The position numbers were made by a program, and so were the translations under genes. This document shows, one piece after another, positions 33,640-45,157 of a DNA stretch of 64,000 nucleotides. Source of the stretch: Glycine soja (lineage: Eukaryota > Streptophyta > Magnoliopsida > Fabales > Fabaceae). The stretch lies in contig NC_041004.1 of NCBI RefSeq assembly GCF_004193775.1, positions 5,727,309-5,791,308 of the forward strand, in the 5' to 3' direction. A model generated the notes under the pieces. It searched no databases. It was not told where the DNA came from and saw only the letters and a list, made by a program, of their open reading frames with translations. How positions within the stretch are numbered: position 1 is the first letter of the stretch; each line of letters begins with the position of its first letter.

Positions 33640-33826
33640 GTTGGTGGTGTGTTCGGGTCTTATTTGCTTATGCTTCAAAAAATGGATTTTGTAGTATTGC
33701 TCATGCTAAACCATGGCCAATTCTTATTGCTATTAATATTGCTTGGAATCGAGGCTTCTAATCTTTAGTTATAGGATGGGATTCCCAAGTGCGGATTAAG
33801 TTTTTGGTCATGATTGTCATCAATCT
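33640..33826 (+). pseudogene. LINE RNase H domain, 3' piece between the CACTA and hAT elements
   Basis: Reads GGVFGSYLL, then in a shifted frame AYASKNGFCSIAHAKPWPIL, IAINIAWNRGF, a stop, SLVIGWDSQ. This is the RNase H pattern (..AW..GF..L..E.DS). It continues the domain begun at 25545-25668. Confidence 0.5.
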
Positions 33827-35714
33827 TAGAGCCGTCAAAATGGGTTTCGGTCCGTGGGTCAGCCCAGCCCACTGCGGGCTAGAGGTGGGCCGGGCTCAAT
33901 TTAAAAAAAACGGTACCAGCAACTTTTCAGCCCAGCCCACTTAACCCGTGGGTTAGGTGGGCTCAACCCGTGGGTTGGTGGACCAACTCGTCAACCCACC
34001 AAATTTAAATAATATATTATTTTATTTTATTATTATAAATTTATAATTGTTAAGAAATTAAATTTTTATTTTGTAGCTAGGAACCCAAGTGGGCTTGAGG
34101 TTGGATGTGCCCGTGGGTCGGTGGAATTCTACTTGTATCATGCTTGAGAGTGCTCTTAGGTATCGTCGTGCTTTTGCAAGTTTCACTATTCGTGATAGAA
34201 ATTACAAATGTTGTCCATCTAATGAGGAATGGAAAAGAGCTAAAAAATTGTGTGAATTTTTGAAGCCATTTTATAAGATGACTAATTTGATTTTAGGTAT
34301 ATTTTTTCAAACTTCATAATTATAATAAATAGTATCAGATTTATATTTATAGTTTAATTATCTTATTTGAATATTTTTTAGGTACATCTTATCCAACTTC
34401 CAACGAATACTTCATGCAAGTATGGAAAATTGAATGGTTGTTGCGAGAAACACTTAAGTGTGATGATCCAGTATTGCAAAATATGGCAGTGTTGATGATG
34501 AAAAAGTTTGGCAAGTATTGGAGTGACTATAATGTCATTCTTTCAATTGCTATGATTCTTGACCCACGAATGAAGCTTGAAGCACTCCGGTTTTACTATT
34601 CAAAGCTTGATGCTTCTACTTGTGATGAAAAGATTAATAACATAAAAGAGAAGATGTACAAGCTCTTTGATGAATATGTGAGTGTAAAGTCAAGTTCATC
34701 TACTACATCAAGTTCTTAACAACCTACTGTTGAAGAAGATTTCAGTATAGAAGAAAATCAAGATATGGATGATCCATATAATGTTAGTCTTTTCTTTTGT
34801 TTAATTATTTAATTGTTTTATGATTCAATTTATTTAATTTAATTTTTCTCTTATATTGTCATAGGAATATATCAATTATGTGAGCCAAAATGTTAATGTC
34901 AATGACAAGTCTGAATTAGATCTCTATTTGGCTGAGACACCGCTTGAGCCAAAGTTTTTTCCTAAGTTGGATATTTTGAGTTATTGGAAGGACCGTCAAG
35001 AACGTTATCCAAATCTTTGTAGATTGGCATGTGAGGTGTTAAGCATTCCTATAACAATTGTTGCTAGTGAATCGACATTTAGCATTGGTGCTCATGTGCT
35101 AAACAAGTATCACGCTAGTCTTCTTCCTTCCAATGTTCAAACACTAATTTTAACCCAAAATTGGATAAATGGTTTTGAAGATATTGGTAATTTACATTTC
35201 TTTTTTCATAATTTTTAGTTTGTTATTGGTGTGTTGTTTTATTTATTTGACTTATTAATGATATTGTTTATTTTTTGTTTGTCTTTGTAGATGAAATTAA
35301 AGGTGATGTTGAGAAAGAAGAGGAAGTTGTTCTAGATTTCACAGTCCATAACTCTAATGTTTAATTTCAATAGTTTAGAAGTTTATTTTTAATGACATTT
35401 AAATTTCAATTATCTTAATGTTGAATGTTTATTTTGAATACTTCAATCACTTTAATATTAAATATTTGAATTTGATTTAGTTTTGTTTTTATATTGAATT
35501 TTATTTTAAGTTGTTTGGAATAATTATTTTTTTTTACAAAAAAAAGATAAAAAAGTGGGCTAACCCACATAACCCACCAACCCGTGGTGGGCCGGGCCGA
35601 GCTGGCATTTTGTTAGCCCACAAAAAAATAGGTCGAGCTGGGCTAGCTCACTTTTAGCTCAACCCGTTGCGGGCCAGCCCACGTGGGCCGGACTGGCCCG
35701 TTTTGACAGCTCTA
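33827..35714 (+). mobile_element. hAT element with truncated transposase
   Basis: Termini TAGAGCCGTCAAAATGGG and inverted TAGAGCTGTCAAAACGGG, with GGGCC/GTGGGTT subterminal repeats on both sides. The 8 bp outside (ATCAATCT and ACAAGAAA) do not match, so the target duplication is lost or one flank was rearranged. At 1888 bp it is well short of an autonomous hAT element; the 5' half of the transposase is missing. Confidence 0.8.
34076..35363 (+). pseudogene. hAT transposase (RICESLEEPER-like), C-terminal half, pseudogene
   Basis: Exons: to about 34297 (LRLDVPVGRWNSTCIMLESA, KRAKKLCEFLKPFYKMTNLI); 34382-34783 (TSYPTSNEYFMQVWKIEWLL, KYWSDYNVILSIAMILDPRM, KLEALRFYYSKLDAST) with an in-frame stop at 34717-34719; 34865-35187 (LDLYLAETPLEPKFF, LDILSYWKDRQERYPNLCRL, ACEVLSIPITIVASESTFSI, the hAT dimerisation region); 35291-35363 (DEIKGDVEKEEEVVLDFTVH). 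Introns have GT-AG ends. The BED zinc finger and the N-terminal part of the RNase H-like core are deleted. Not functional. Confidence 0.85.
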
Positions 35715-35717
35715 ACA

Positions 35718-35781
35718 AGAAATTCGTATAAACCATATGGATTGGCAATCCATATGTTATTATACCTTGATGCAATCTCAT
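35718..35781 (+). repeat. 64-bp segment shared with the MULE at 40470-40533
   Basis: 63 of 64 positions identical, from AGAAATTCGTATAAACC to GATGCAATCTCAT, including the near-palindrome CATATGGATTGGCAATCCAT. It sits immediately outside the hAT end. Confidence 0.9.
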
Positions 35782-35819
35782 GTTTTGCGAGAAATTAATT
35801 AAGATGCGGAAATGCTTGC

Positions 35820-36310
35820 AAAGTTAAGAAGTTATTCCGTGGAAAGTGATTAAAAGATTTTTTAATTTGTTATTTTTTTTGGGTTAATTAAATTTTTAGT
35901 TCATTAAGTCTTTTAGATCCAAACTTTCAAAAAAAAATTAAAGAAATTTTGGATTTTCGTTAATTTTTCATCTAACATTTTTAGTTTTTTTTTAATCTAT
36001 TTTTAGTCTCTTATTTATTTTTATTGCTCAATAAGATTATTTCTGAAGATAGGCTAAATTTTTTTAAAGTTAAGAAGTTATTCCGTGGAAAGTGATTAAA
36101 AGATTTTTTAATTTGTTATTTTTTTTGGGTTAATTAAATTTTTAGTTCATTAAGTCTTTTAGATCCAAACTTTCAAAAAAAAATTAAAGAAATTTTGGAT
36201 TTTCGTTAATTTTTCATCTAACATTTTTAGTTTTTTTTTAATCTATTTTTAGTCTCTTATTTATTTTTATTGCTCAATAAGATTATTACTGAAGATAGGC
36301 TAAATTTTTT
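35820..36310 (+). repeat. Tandem duplication, unit 246 bp
   Basis: 35820-36065 and 36066-36310 are nearly identical, each starting AAAGTTAAGAAGTTATTCCG. AT-rich, non-coding; the first copy begins in LINE-like sequence (EMLAKLRSYS). Confidence 0.95.
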
Positions 36311-39300
36311 TAGGGACTAAAAATGTTGACAAAAAATTAATAAGAAACTAAAAGTTAGTCAAATAAATTTTGAGGACCTAAAAATTAAAATTTATAAAAA
36401 TTAAGAGAATAAAAATTTAATCTTTTTTTATAACCACGAGTGTAGGCAGGTTGGGTAGAAGTTCACCAAAATTAGTATAGACTTCAAGGCTTAAAGATCA
36501 CCTAAAGAAGTATTTATAAATTATATACCAACAAATACTCATATTGAACATCTAATAAACCTATATTCTTTTAAGATATGGACTCGTTGCTGAAGAATTG
36601 AAGTAGTAATTTGTTCCTTCTTTAATATGTATTTTGCAGTATCTTTCTGTTTCATCCACTTGTTTCCTTGTGACTTTTAGTCTTTTTCTGAGGTTTAAGC
36701 CCCTTTCATTAAGAAAAAAATATTTAACATAATGTTTGCATCTCAACAAAAATATTGGTGATATGTGAAAATCAATGTCAACTAAAATTAATTAACCTAA
36801 TAAGGCACGTTTATAAAAACTGTGTATTATAATTCTATTTCATTGCAAGTTGATTGACCAAACCGTTCTATATTAATAAAATAAATCGTTTTCTTTACGT
36901 TATTGGATAGAACTACAGGTTATATATGGTCAAATTAAATAACAGTTAGCGTAATGGTGAATTAAATAATTTAATTAAATATTTAATAAAAATATCGTGT
37001 CATCAAATTTTATTTATATTTTTTTATCTTAGTTTTGTTAAAGTAATATAAAAATATATAAAGATCATAAATTAATTTTATAGGAATTACAAGAGTATTA
37101 CAAGAGTCTTATATAACCTTGCTATAAGTATTACAAGAGTCTTATTCAAAAAAGAAAAAGTATTACAAGAGTCACTAGGTCAAAAATATATATATGAATT
37201 TTGAAAATGTACGTTAGCAAATCTGTATGTTTATAACTTATATGATCAATTTAAAATTTACGTAACATTTTAAAAACTTCACATGACTTTTATATTTAAT
37301 ATTAATATCTTATAATTTTTTATAAGGAAATATATGATAATTAAAATTCGCATCTATTCTATTAAAAAGAGTTTTTTTTTCATATGACATGTATATATTG
37401 ATGTATGATTGGTGATAAAATTGGTTGGATGATTAAAAAAAAAAAAAAGAGAGAGAATGAAAAAAATATGATAGGTTCAACTCTTTACTAATAAAATTAA
37501 TAAACTAACAATTAATATTTATCAATAAAAAATTGATATCTGATTTTGTTGCATATATACATCATTATTTCTAGATCTACAACTAATTTCTTATTCTCTT
37601 GCATATATTGTACCAGCACAAGAACTATCCAGATTGTAGTAGTGTCCAAGACAACCTAAGTTGTCACAAGCTAATATTCTGCAGCAAAAAATTAAACCAT
37701 CAAATAGTAAGTGGAACATTTATTTATAGGTATTCTTTGTCTACGTACCATCAAAAAAGAAATTTCAAAGTAGGACAGTGTCCCCACTGACTAAAGGCAA
37801 TGCACCTACAGCAGTAAACGCTACGTGCTTTGGCATTTTAGCTACAACCAAAAGCTTGTTACCAAAATAGAAGCAGCTAAATTATATAGGTAGTTTCTCT
37901 CCCCTTAATGCAGTCTTTTACTTTAAGGAATTATTAATTTTGCAAGATTAGTTTTTGTAGTTCAGTTGGATTCTTCTGACAAAAAACTCATAATTTAGGA
38001 TATATATTAATTTATTAATCACCTTTTCTTAATAATCAAAGAACTGTATATGATATGAAGCAGTTAGAATTGCATCTTTGGTTTTGATTATTATTTGGAA
38101 AAATAGTTTTCATTTTCTTTCTCCCTCCCTGACAACATGTTAAGATTTTGAAATTAGAGGTTGCTGCTGGAATACCAAAAAAATAAAAAATAGAGGTTGT
38201 TGGTTAGTTAGCGTTTTACACTAAAAAACAACTTGTTTTTGTTCTTTAATGCATATGAAAAGGTCTTTGCAGATCGCAAATTTCTATTATTTCTAGAAAA
38301 TGACGTAAAAGGGTAAATCAATACATGATCCATTCAAGGCAATAAAATTATAATTTAAATTAACTTCTTGATTTATTCATGAAGTCCAACTGTCACGTAT
38401 ACTGACCAACTAATAATATACATTATTTCCCTCTTATTTCTTTGAAATCAAAGATGTTTATTTTGTCCATTGATTAGACACCAAATGGGTCTTCTAATTT
38501 TAATTGGAGTCAAGTGGCACCAAATAAATTCGCATTATTCATGAAGCATTGCTTTCTAGCTGGACCGGCCAGAGCTAGAGCAATATTTCCACTAAATTAA
38601 ACATATTACAAGCCAAAATGACCTGCAAGACTGACAGTATCACATTCTCAGGGGGGGACTCACGTTATATGAGTGGGCCCCGATTTTTTTTTTCAAATTA
38701 AAAAATTTAATAGATAAGTATTTACATTTTAAAAAAATTACTTATCTTATTAAAAGAAATTTGATCTTCAACTAAATATTATATTTTATTAAATTTAAAT
38801 TATTATATAATTAGTTTTTTTACTTCTTTTTTAATTATCTCTATTTTAAAATTAGGGATTAGAATTATGAATTTTAAAAACATAAAAACTAAATTTCTTT
38901 ATTTTAAAATAGAAAATTAAAATTATGAATTTTAAAAAATAAAGACTAAAAGCCTATACTTCATTTTTATCTCCTAAATTTTTTAAATTTTAAACTAAAA
39001 AAATCTTCTTAAATTTTTTTATCTAAACTCTATATATTATCAAATTTTAGTTACTATATAAAATTTTTTTATTTTTATATCTAATTTTTAAACTCTATTT
39101 TTTTAATTATATTTTTGTGAACCTCGTATAATCAAGTGTCACTAAGATGAAAGATAAATATTTTATTCATTATATTTTGGTTTATATTTAAAAATATCGT
39201 TAAAAATTAATTCATACAAACTCAATTATTAATTATTTTTGTGACATATAAAAAATAATTTATGTGCTTTAATAAATCATTAATATAATTAAATATAAAA

Positions 39301-39543
39301 CATCAAATGACAAATATTTTATATACAAATTAATGATGTATAATTGGTGAACGATTTTTATGTTTTGTCCGCTATTATCTCAGTCTGGTCCATCCCTCGT
39401 CACATTTCTAATGCATTGACTTGGAATTAAAGATGTACTGTGAAGAGACGTGCAGCATGGGCAAGTACCAGCGTAATATTTTTCCCTTAGAGGGTATATA
39501 CTAAGAAATTATCAATTATTAAAGCAAAAGAAATAGGATATTG
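36311..39543. other. Long gene-free AT-rich stretch
   Basis: No gene recognised on either strand. Small features: four copies of TTACAAGAGT at 37085-37175, poly-A/T runs, and a possible decayed element around 38650-39130 bounded by GTGGGCCCCGA and a CCTCGTATAATC stretch. No termini could be proved. Confidence 0.5.
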
Positions 39544-39729
39544 CTATTTCCACTGCCCATTTTCATTTTTTTCCAACCTATCCTCAGAAAATCTCTTCGT
39601 TAATTCTTCCGAACCCAAGAAAAAAAAAATCCCACCACTCAACAAACCATTAACGCCAATCCACAAGGAAAACAAAGCCTCTGAATCTACAAGTGCTAAT
39701 CCCAAAGGTAAACCAAAATTGGCCACCAC
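39544..39729 (-). other. Hydrophobic 61-codon open frame, unrecognised
   Basis: Minus-strand frame: MVANFGLPLGLALVDSEALF, SLWIGVNGLLSGGIFFFLGS, EELTKRFSEDRLEKNENGQW. It has one or two possible membrane segments followed by a charged tail, a plausible C-terminal exon of a small membrane or plastid protein. No upstream exon or promoter could be tied to it. It may be a gene fragment. Confidence 0.3.
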
Positions 39730-40165
39730 TAAATGACTATATCCATAGAGGTTGCAAATGCGTTAACGTACAATAAGTCTTCAAATGTATATCCCTTAAC
39801 TTATGTACACATGATAATGCAGCCTAAAACAGAGTAAATTAAAAGACACAGCCACCCAGCCCTTGAAGCTGTTACCAGAAATTGGTGAACAAATTCCATA
39901 AATCTCGCGCACATTGCTGTCATTGTGCTCACGCTCATGTCTCAACGAGGTTGAGAAGGGCACTCGCAGTTTGGAGAGGCCTCAAAGGGGATTGTGTTTT
40001 TGTGGAAGGTTTTTTTGCGAAGAGAATTAAATAGGAGGGACACAAAGATGGGAGGAGCATGTTTAGCATGGTAGTTTGGGGAACAAAATGAGAAAGGGGA
40101 GTGTATTAGTACAATTGGGGACTGGAAGTAGCAACTTCATGTGTGATAGATGGGCTAATTGTCAA
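39730..40165. other. Spacer left of the MULE, no gene seen
   Basis: Moderately GC-richer than its surroundings; no coding frame or repeat recognised. Confidence 0.4.
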
Positions 40166-40174
40166 AGTGGACTA

Positions 40175-43100
40175 GGACATTGCTTTGTGCACTCAACAGA
40201 ATTAATGGTACATCCAACAATTTATGTGAAGTGGTAAAAATGTCTTTCACTTAAATTTTAAAAATGCTTCCCTCTTCCTCTCTGTTCACTCTGTCCATGC
40301 ATTCTGTGCTTTCTCTTCTTCGTTCTTCGTTTGATGTTCTCTCCGCGACGCTGCCGTCATTCATGCTGTCAGTCTCTGCCAGCGAAGTCGTCATTGTGTT
40401 ATGCTTCGCCATCGTAAGTGTCTCTTCCCTCTTTGTCGGTTTCTCACGTTTTTGTGGTTGGTGGAGACTAGAAATCCGTATAAACCATATGGATTGGCAA
40501 TCCATATGTTATTATACCTTGATGCAATCTCATATCTCATGCCGGTTATATTTATCCACTTATCCATGGTAACCTGCATGTAACAGTTATAATTAAATTT
40601 ATTTAAAGTCAATTTAATCCATCAAAACGTAACAAAAAAAACTTATATACCATGGATAATCCATCAACAAGTAGGGATCGCTTTAATTTCTCAAATCTGT
40701 CTATGCCACCAAGTAGGTTGATATACTGATAAGACCATTTTGCAAGTTCTTTAAGCAAATGGTTGCGAACCAAAGACCATGAATCTTCACCCATACCTAA
40801 TAAGACAATAATTGCATGATATCCACAATTACCATCAACTTTGACATGAATAATGTTTTCATTGGAATCATGAATGCATGGATGAAATTGATCCAACATT
40901 GGTATGATCCTTCTTGGTTTAGCTTGGTCAGATGATGATGCACTACATTTGACTAAAGAATTATTATTTTACACAGAATGTAATGCATCAACATACTCTT
41001 AGTAAGACGGATCACGCTTTGTTGATCTTTGATGTTTGGTCCTTGTTTTCACCTTTTCTAGAGGAGCACACATAGAGTTTAGATCAGGGTAAACAATTTC
41101 CCAAAGTTTACTCTTTAGAGTAACTTTGCCACAAAAATGAAACTCTTCAAACCGCTTGGATATGGTTTCCATTTCTTTGGTTATGTTGACTTCGGGCTCA
41201 GATAACCATTGGTCTGAAAAACTTAGTCTCCGCTAAAACATATGGATTGTGTCAAGTGATATGGTACCAATAACATATTTAACTAGCTCACATGCACATG
41301 AAAGACTATGAGTAATTCTCATTATACATCCACAATGAGAAGGGTTTTTACTAGTATAATGTACACGCTCAAACTCAGCAGTAATTTGGTTTAAAGGATA
41401 CCTTGATACTATGCCAAGTAGTTTCTTGTATAAGGTAACTTTAAAAACATGTCCAACCACATGTGTACTTGTCTCAAAAGATACCTTAATTTCAGTATGT
41501 TGCAGTGTTATCACGTCTGAGAAGTATGTGGTAACTTTAAAAGCATATATAACCACATGAATACAGTTTTGACTACATTCATTAATGCTAGATCTCTGTC
41601 GGTAACAATAACTCCAGGAAGTGCATCACGTCTGAGGAAAAGACCTCGAAACCGTTGTAGAGTTCAAACAACATTATTTAGACGTTCTCCTTCCAAATAG
41701 GCAAAAGCAACAGAGAATGTCATTCTTGTTGGTGTCACACCAATAACATCAAGTAACAACAATTTGTACCTGTTTGTTTTGTATGTACTATCTATCAAAA
41801 ATACCAAATTGCATACATTGGTTAATTTGACTACATCAGGATGACACCAAAATATGTCACGTACAACATCTTCATCCTTCAATTTATGCCAATGAATATA
41901 CTAATCTCGTTCAAGAAACTTCATTAATTGTTGCATTTTAGTATTACCGCCTCTTATGGAAGAATGGTAAGCATTTCTTGCATTGTATATTTGCTTGATT
42001 GTTGTATAACTATTGACATTGTGCTCCTTCAACGTTAGAAAAATATTTCTTGGTTTCACCATTGATTTTGTCATATCAACAATAATGATCTTCTCATCCT
42101 TAGTCAGTCGAACATCATACGGATGTCCAACTAATGACTTAGCCAAATCATGATTGTGACTCCTACACATTAACTTCACCATCCATCCTTCGTCTCCCAC
42201 CACTAGTTTCGCATGCAACTTAAAAGGACACCCACATTTTCTACTGGCAGTAACTATTCTTACCAAACCTTTCTTCTTGGCCCTATACTGACCACTCCTT
42301 TAATAACCAATTAAAACAAATGAGGTTCTTCCTCTAATATCAATATTTGTGTCTAATCTCATAATCATATCCACAAAACCAATTTCATAAGCAACAGATT
42401 GAGCCCAATGTGGAACATCATCATGGGTAGCAAATACCTACAATGCAATTCATACATGTTTAGTCTTCAAGAGACATTCATTTGCTTACTTTAATAATAA
42501 TAAATCATATTAATACATGAGAAGTATTGAAAGCCTTAGAACAATCAGCATGTTCTTCATTCACACCAACTTCGTCTTCATTTTGTTCATTCATATCAAC
42601 TACTTCAGATATTACACTGTCATGCATCCACTGATCTTCATTCATCTTAACAAAACATTGAAAAATTTCAATGACAAACAAAAAATCCCTAACCACACCA
42701 TAATTATACCATCATATAATTTTCTCATTTTTTTTACTACATTTAATAATATAACACATTAAATTAAAAAGGTAAAAAAACAAATTTATGTTAAAACGAC
42801 TAAATTAAATTAAAAGTATAAATTCTTTTAAGATTAATATCAGTTTCAAACTATACAAACTACAAGTTTCAAATGAATATTCAAACTATATCTATTTAAA
42901 AGTTTTTTAATTAACAATTCTAATTTTATTTAGTTAAACAATAAAATAAATTTATAAAAAAAAAAACTTACGGATTGGTAAGTCGTAAGAAACTTATAGA
43001 TTGATAATCCAAATGTTACTTACGGATTGGTCAATTCGTAAGTATCATACGGATTGACAATCTGTAAGGTTTTTACAGACTACCAATCTGTAAGTTATAT

Positions 43101-43434
43101 AAAACTTATGGATTATCAATCTGTAAATTTCATATAACTTACGGATTATCAATCCATAAGTTTTACACGAAAAAAACCAGATCGAAGACCTTACCTTTGC
43201 CTTGAATGGCCAAACCAACCACCACTTGCCTACGAACTACCGTAAACAATGCACATCCACCAAAGAGGACCCAACAATGAAAAAGTACCTCTCATGAGAA
43301 TGAAGGTGAAGGCAAACAAATCAAAATGTCGCATGAAGAAGGAAAGCACAGAAGTTATAAGGCAGTGGTATTATCAGAATTTTAAAATTGTGCTGGGTGT
43401 ATCAATAATTCTTCTGTTGCACAAAGCAACGCCC
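40175..43434 (-). mobile_element. Mutator-like element (MULE, FAR1/OTU type), 3260 bp, perfect 9-bp target duplication
   Basis: Flanked by AGTGGACTA at 40166-40174 and 43435-43443. Terminal inverted repeats begin GGACATTGCTTTGTGCA and, inverted, GGGCGTTGCTTTGTGCA, with similarity continuing about 60 bp. The right side (42970-43165) holds a series of near-palindromes of the ACGGATTG.CAATCCGTA type; one similar motif is on the left (40490). It encodes a broken FAR1/MULE transposase with an OTU domain on the minus strand. The intact target duplication shows the insertion itself is not rearranged. Confidence 0.93.
40640..42696 (-). pseudogene. MULE transposase with FAR1, SWIM and OTU-like domains, decayed
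   Basis: In minus-strand order: acidic N-terminus (42696-42505); a GT-AG intron; FAR1 DNA-binding domain (RIVTASRKCGCPFKLHAKLV, WMVKLMCRSHNHDLAKSLVG); MULE domain start (LVFLIDSTYKTNRYKLLLLD, VIGVTPTRMTFSVAFAYLEG, FLRRDALPGVIVTDRDLALM); SWIM zinc finger (SHCGCIMRITHSLSCACEL); OTU-like protease domain (VKVDGNCGYHAIIVLLGMGE, DSWSLVRNHLLKEL). Stops interrupt it near 42300, 41900, 41663, 41232 and 41000, and the stretch between NVVKTVF and ITLQHTEIK, which should hold the rest of the catalytic core, is deleted. It cannot be active. Confidence 0.88.
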
Positions 43435-43519
43435 AGTGGACTATAATTTTAGTTGGGCTTCCCAATGTTGGATAGTCAACTGTCAATATAACGGCCTACT
43501 TTAATTTAGGGCTTTACTA

Positions 43520-43905
43520 TTAGCACCTCTCCAATTGCTCCTGGCACTTTCCCTGAATGTTATTATTTTATGTAATGACGAAAATTTCCATCCCAACGAA
43601 AACAAGTTTCTGTTGGATATATCAATCACTTACACTGCAGTAAATTATTTTTGTTTTGTATGAACACAACGGATTTTCATTGTGTTAATATTTTCACACC
43701 TGCTATTACACAATAGAAACTTGTTTCTATTATGTATATTTTTTAACTACACAATGGAAATAAGTTTCTGGTGATCAGTAAGTGGTTGACATACACAAAA
43801 AACACTTATTTCCCTTGGGATGAACATTTTTGTCATTACATAAATAACAACATCCAGGGGTACCAGAGGGAAAAAAAGCGCCTGCATAAATTTGGATTGC
43901 CCCCT
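43520..43905. mobile_element. Foldback/MITE-like element with long imperfect inverted repeats
   Basis: The left arm (from about 43520) and inverted right arm share GGCACTTTCCCT/GGCGCTTTTTTTCCCT, ATGTTATTATTTTATGTAAT versus ATGTTGTTATTTATGTAATG, GACGAAAATTTCCATCCCAA versus GACAAAAATGTTCATCCCAA, and TCAATCACTTAC/TCAACCACTTAC. Arms are about 120 bp. The centre is AT-rich with inverted AGAAACTTGTTTCT motifs. No target duplication could be fixed. Confidence 0.6.
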
Positions 43906-43910
43906 TCTTT

Positions 43911-45157
43911 TTAGCTTATGGGTCAAACAGTTTTTTTTTTTTTTTACCAAAATGCATACATTTTAAGCACAAGCCGAATTTACAATAATCAATGAACATT
44001 AACCAAATGCTCATCATGTTAGAGGAAGCTCCTGTTATTAGAGGTGTTTGTGTTCTAATTTGTTTTGACTTTCATTTTAGAAAAAAAAAATCATCCAAAT
44101 CAAACATCAAATCAAAATAATATACCTTTTAATTTGGATTACTTTGGTTTAATTTTGAATATAACATTATTTTCAAACCAAACCAATTTTACGTGGTCTA
44201 GTTTAAATTTATTTGGTAGTTTGTTACATTTTTTTTAGTTTTACGCCACTTTTGAAATTATTTTTAATTTTTCAAATAATAAAATAAACTGACAATATAA
44301 AATCTAATAACTAATTGAATCATGATGAAGCCTTCAAAATGACATTTGCATACTATAATAAATCGAAGAAAAAATATAGTTTTTTTCCAATTATTTTTTG
44401 GATGAACTTAAATGATATTTTTCAATCTGAGAGTCAAGAATTTATTCTTCGAGGCATATATTGAAATTCATTTAAAAAATTAACATCTCTAAACAGATGT
44501 ATTTAGCATGCATTGACTTAAGATTGAATCTTGGATTACATGCTTAAGAACTTAGTTATTGTCATTCTTGTTGTCTCATGTTTTTTCCCCCAATTTGATC
44601 AATATAATTTTCATTTTCCTTTAATCAGTTACACAATTTTAAATGGTTTGTTTAGGTTTTAAACAGCCTTACTTGCTATAGTGATCATTGATGGTGCAAT
44701 CGGTGTCCAAGTTGAAGGTCAGGGGAAGCTCCAGCTACTCCAACATTACTTAATGATCTGCATCCTTATGTATCTGTTTACACTGACCATAAGCAACTTG
44801 TTGGCTTGTTGCTAACCAATTCAAGTATTAGAGATTAGAGATATTTTGGTATTTATTGCATGCATCATTAGATTATATAATTCACTAATTCCAGAACTTA
44901 ATAAAATATGTGGCAAAATGTTTGAAAAATCTGGTTTTTCATATCATTTCCCATGCATCATGGGCAATCATTATTAACCTTGTTTACAATACTTGCAAAT
45001 TGCAATCTTCATAACATTAAAAACAAATAATGCAAAACCTGGTATACTACTAAACCTCCTCTCATAATCGTAGAAGAACATATATATATAGAAACTTGAA
45101 ACATAGTGTGCCACACATTAAATCAAAGCAAAAACGCATTCAACTAACTGATCCTCA
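43911..45157. other. 3' flank of dirigent gene 2, no gene seen
   Basis: AT-rich. 44940-45090 is repeated as a diverged copy at 54424-54560, marking the 3' flank of a duplicated dirigent unit. Confidence 0.5.

Noticed and set aside
40264..40612. Overlapping frames in the left part of the MULE
   Set aside because: They lie in the TIR/subterminal region and have no recognisable domain.
43990..44230. Possible hAT or MITE end (TTAGAGGTGTTTGTG)
   Set aside because: No matching inverted end or target duplication found nearby.
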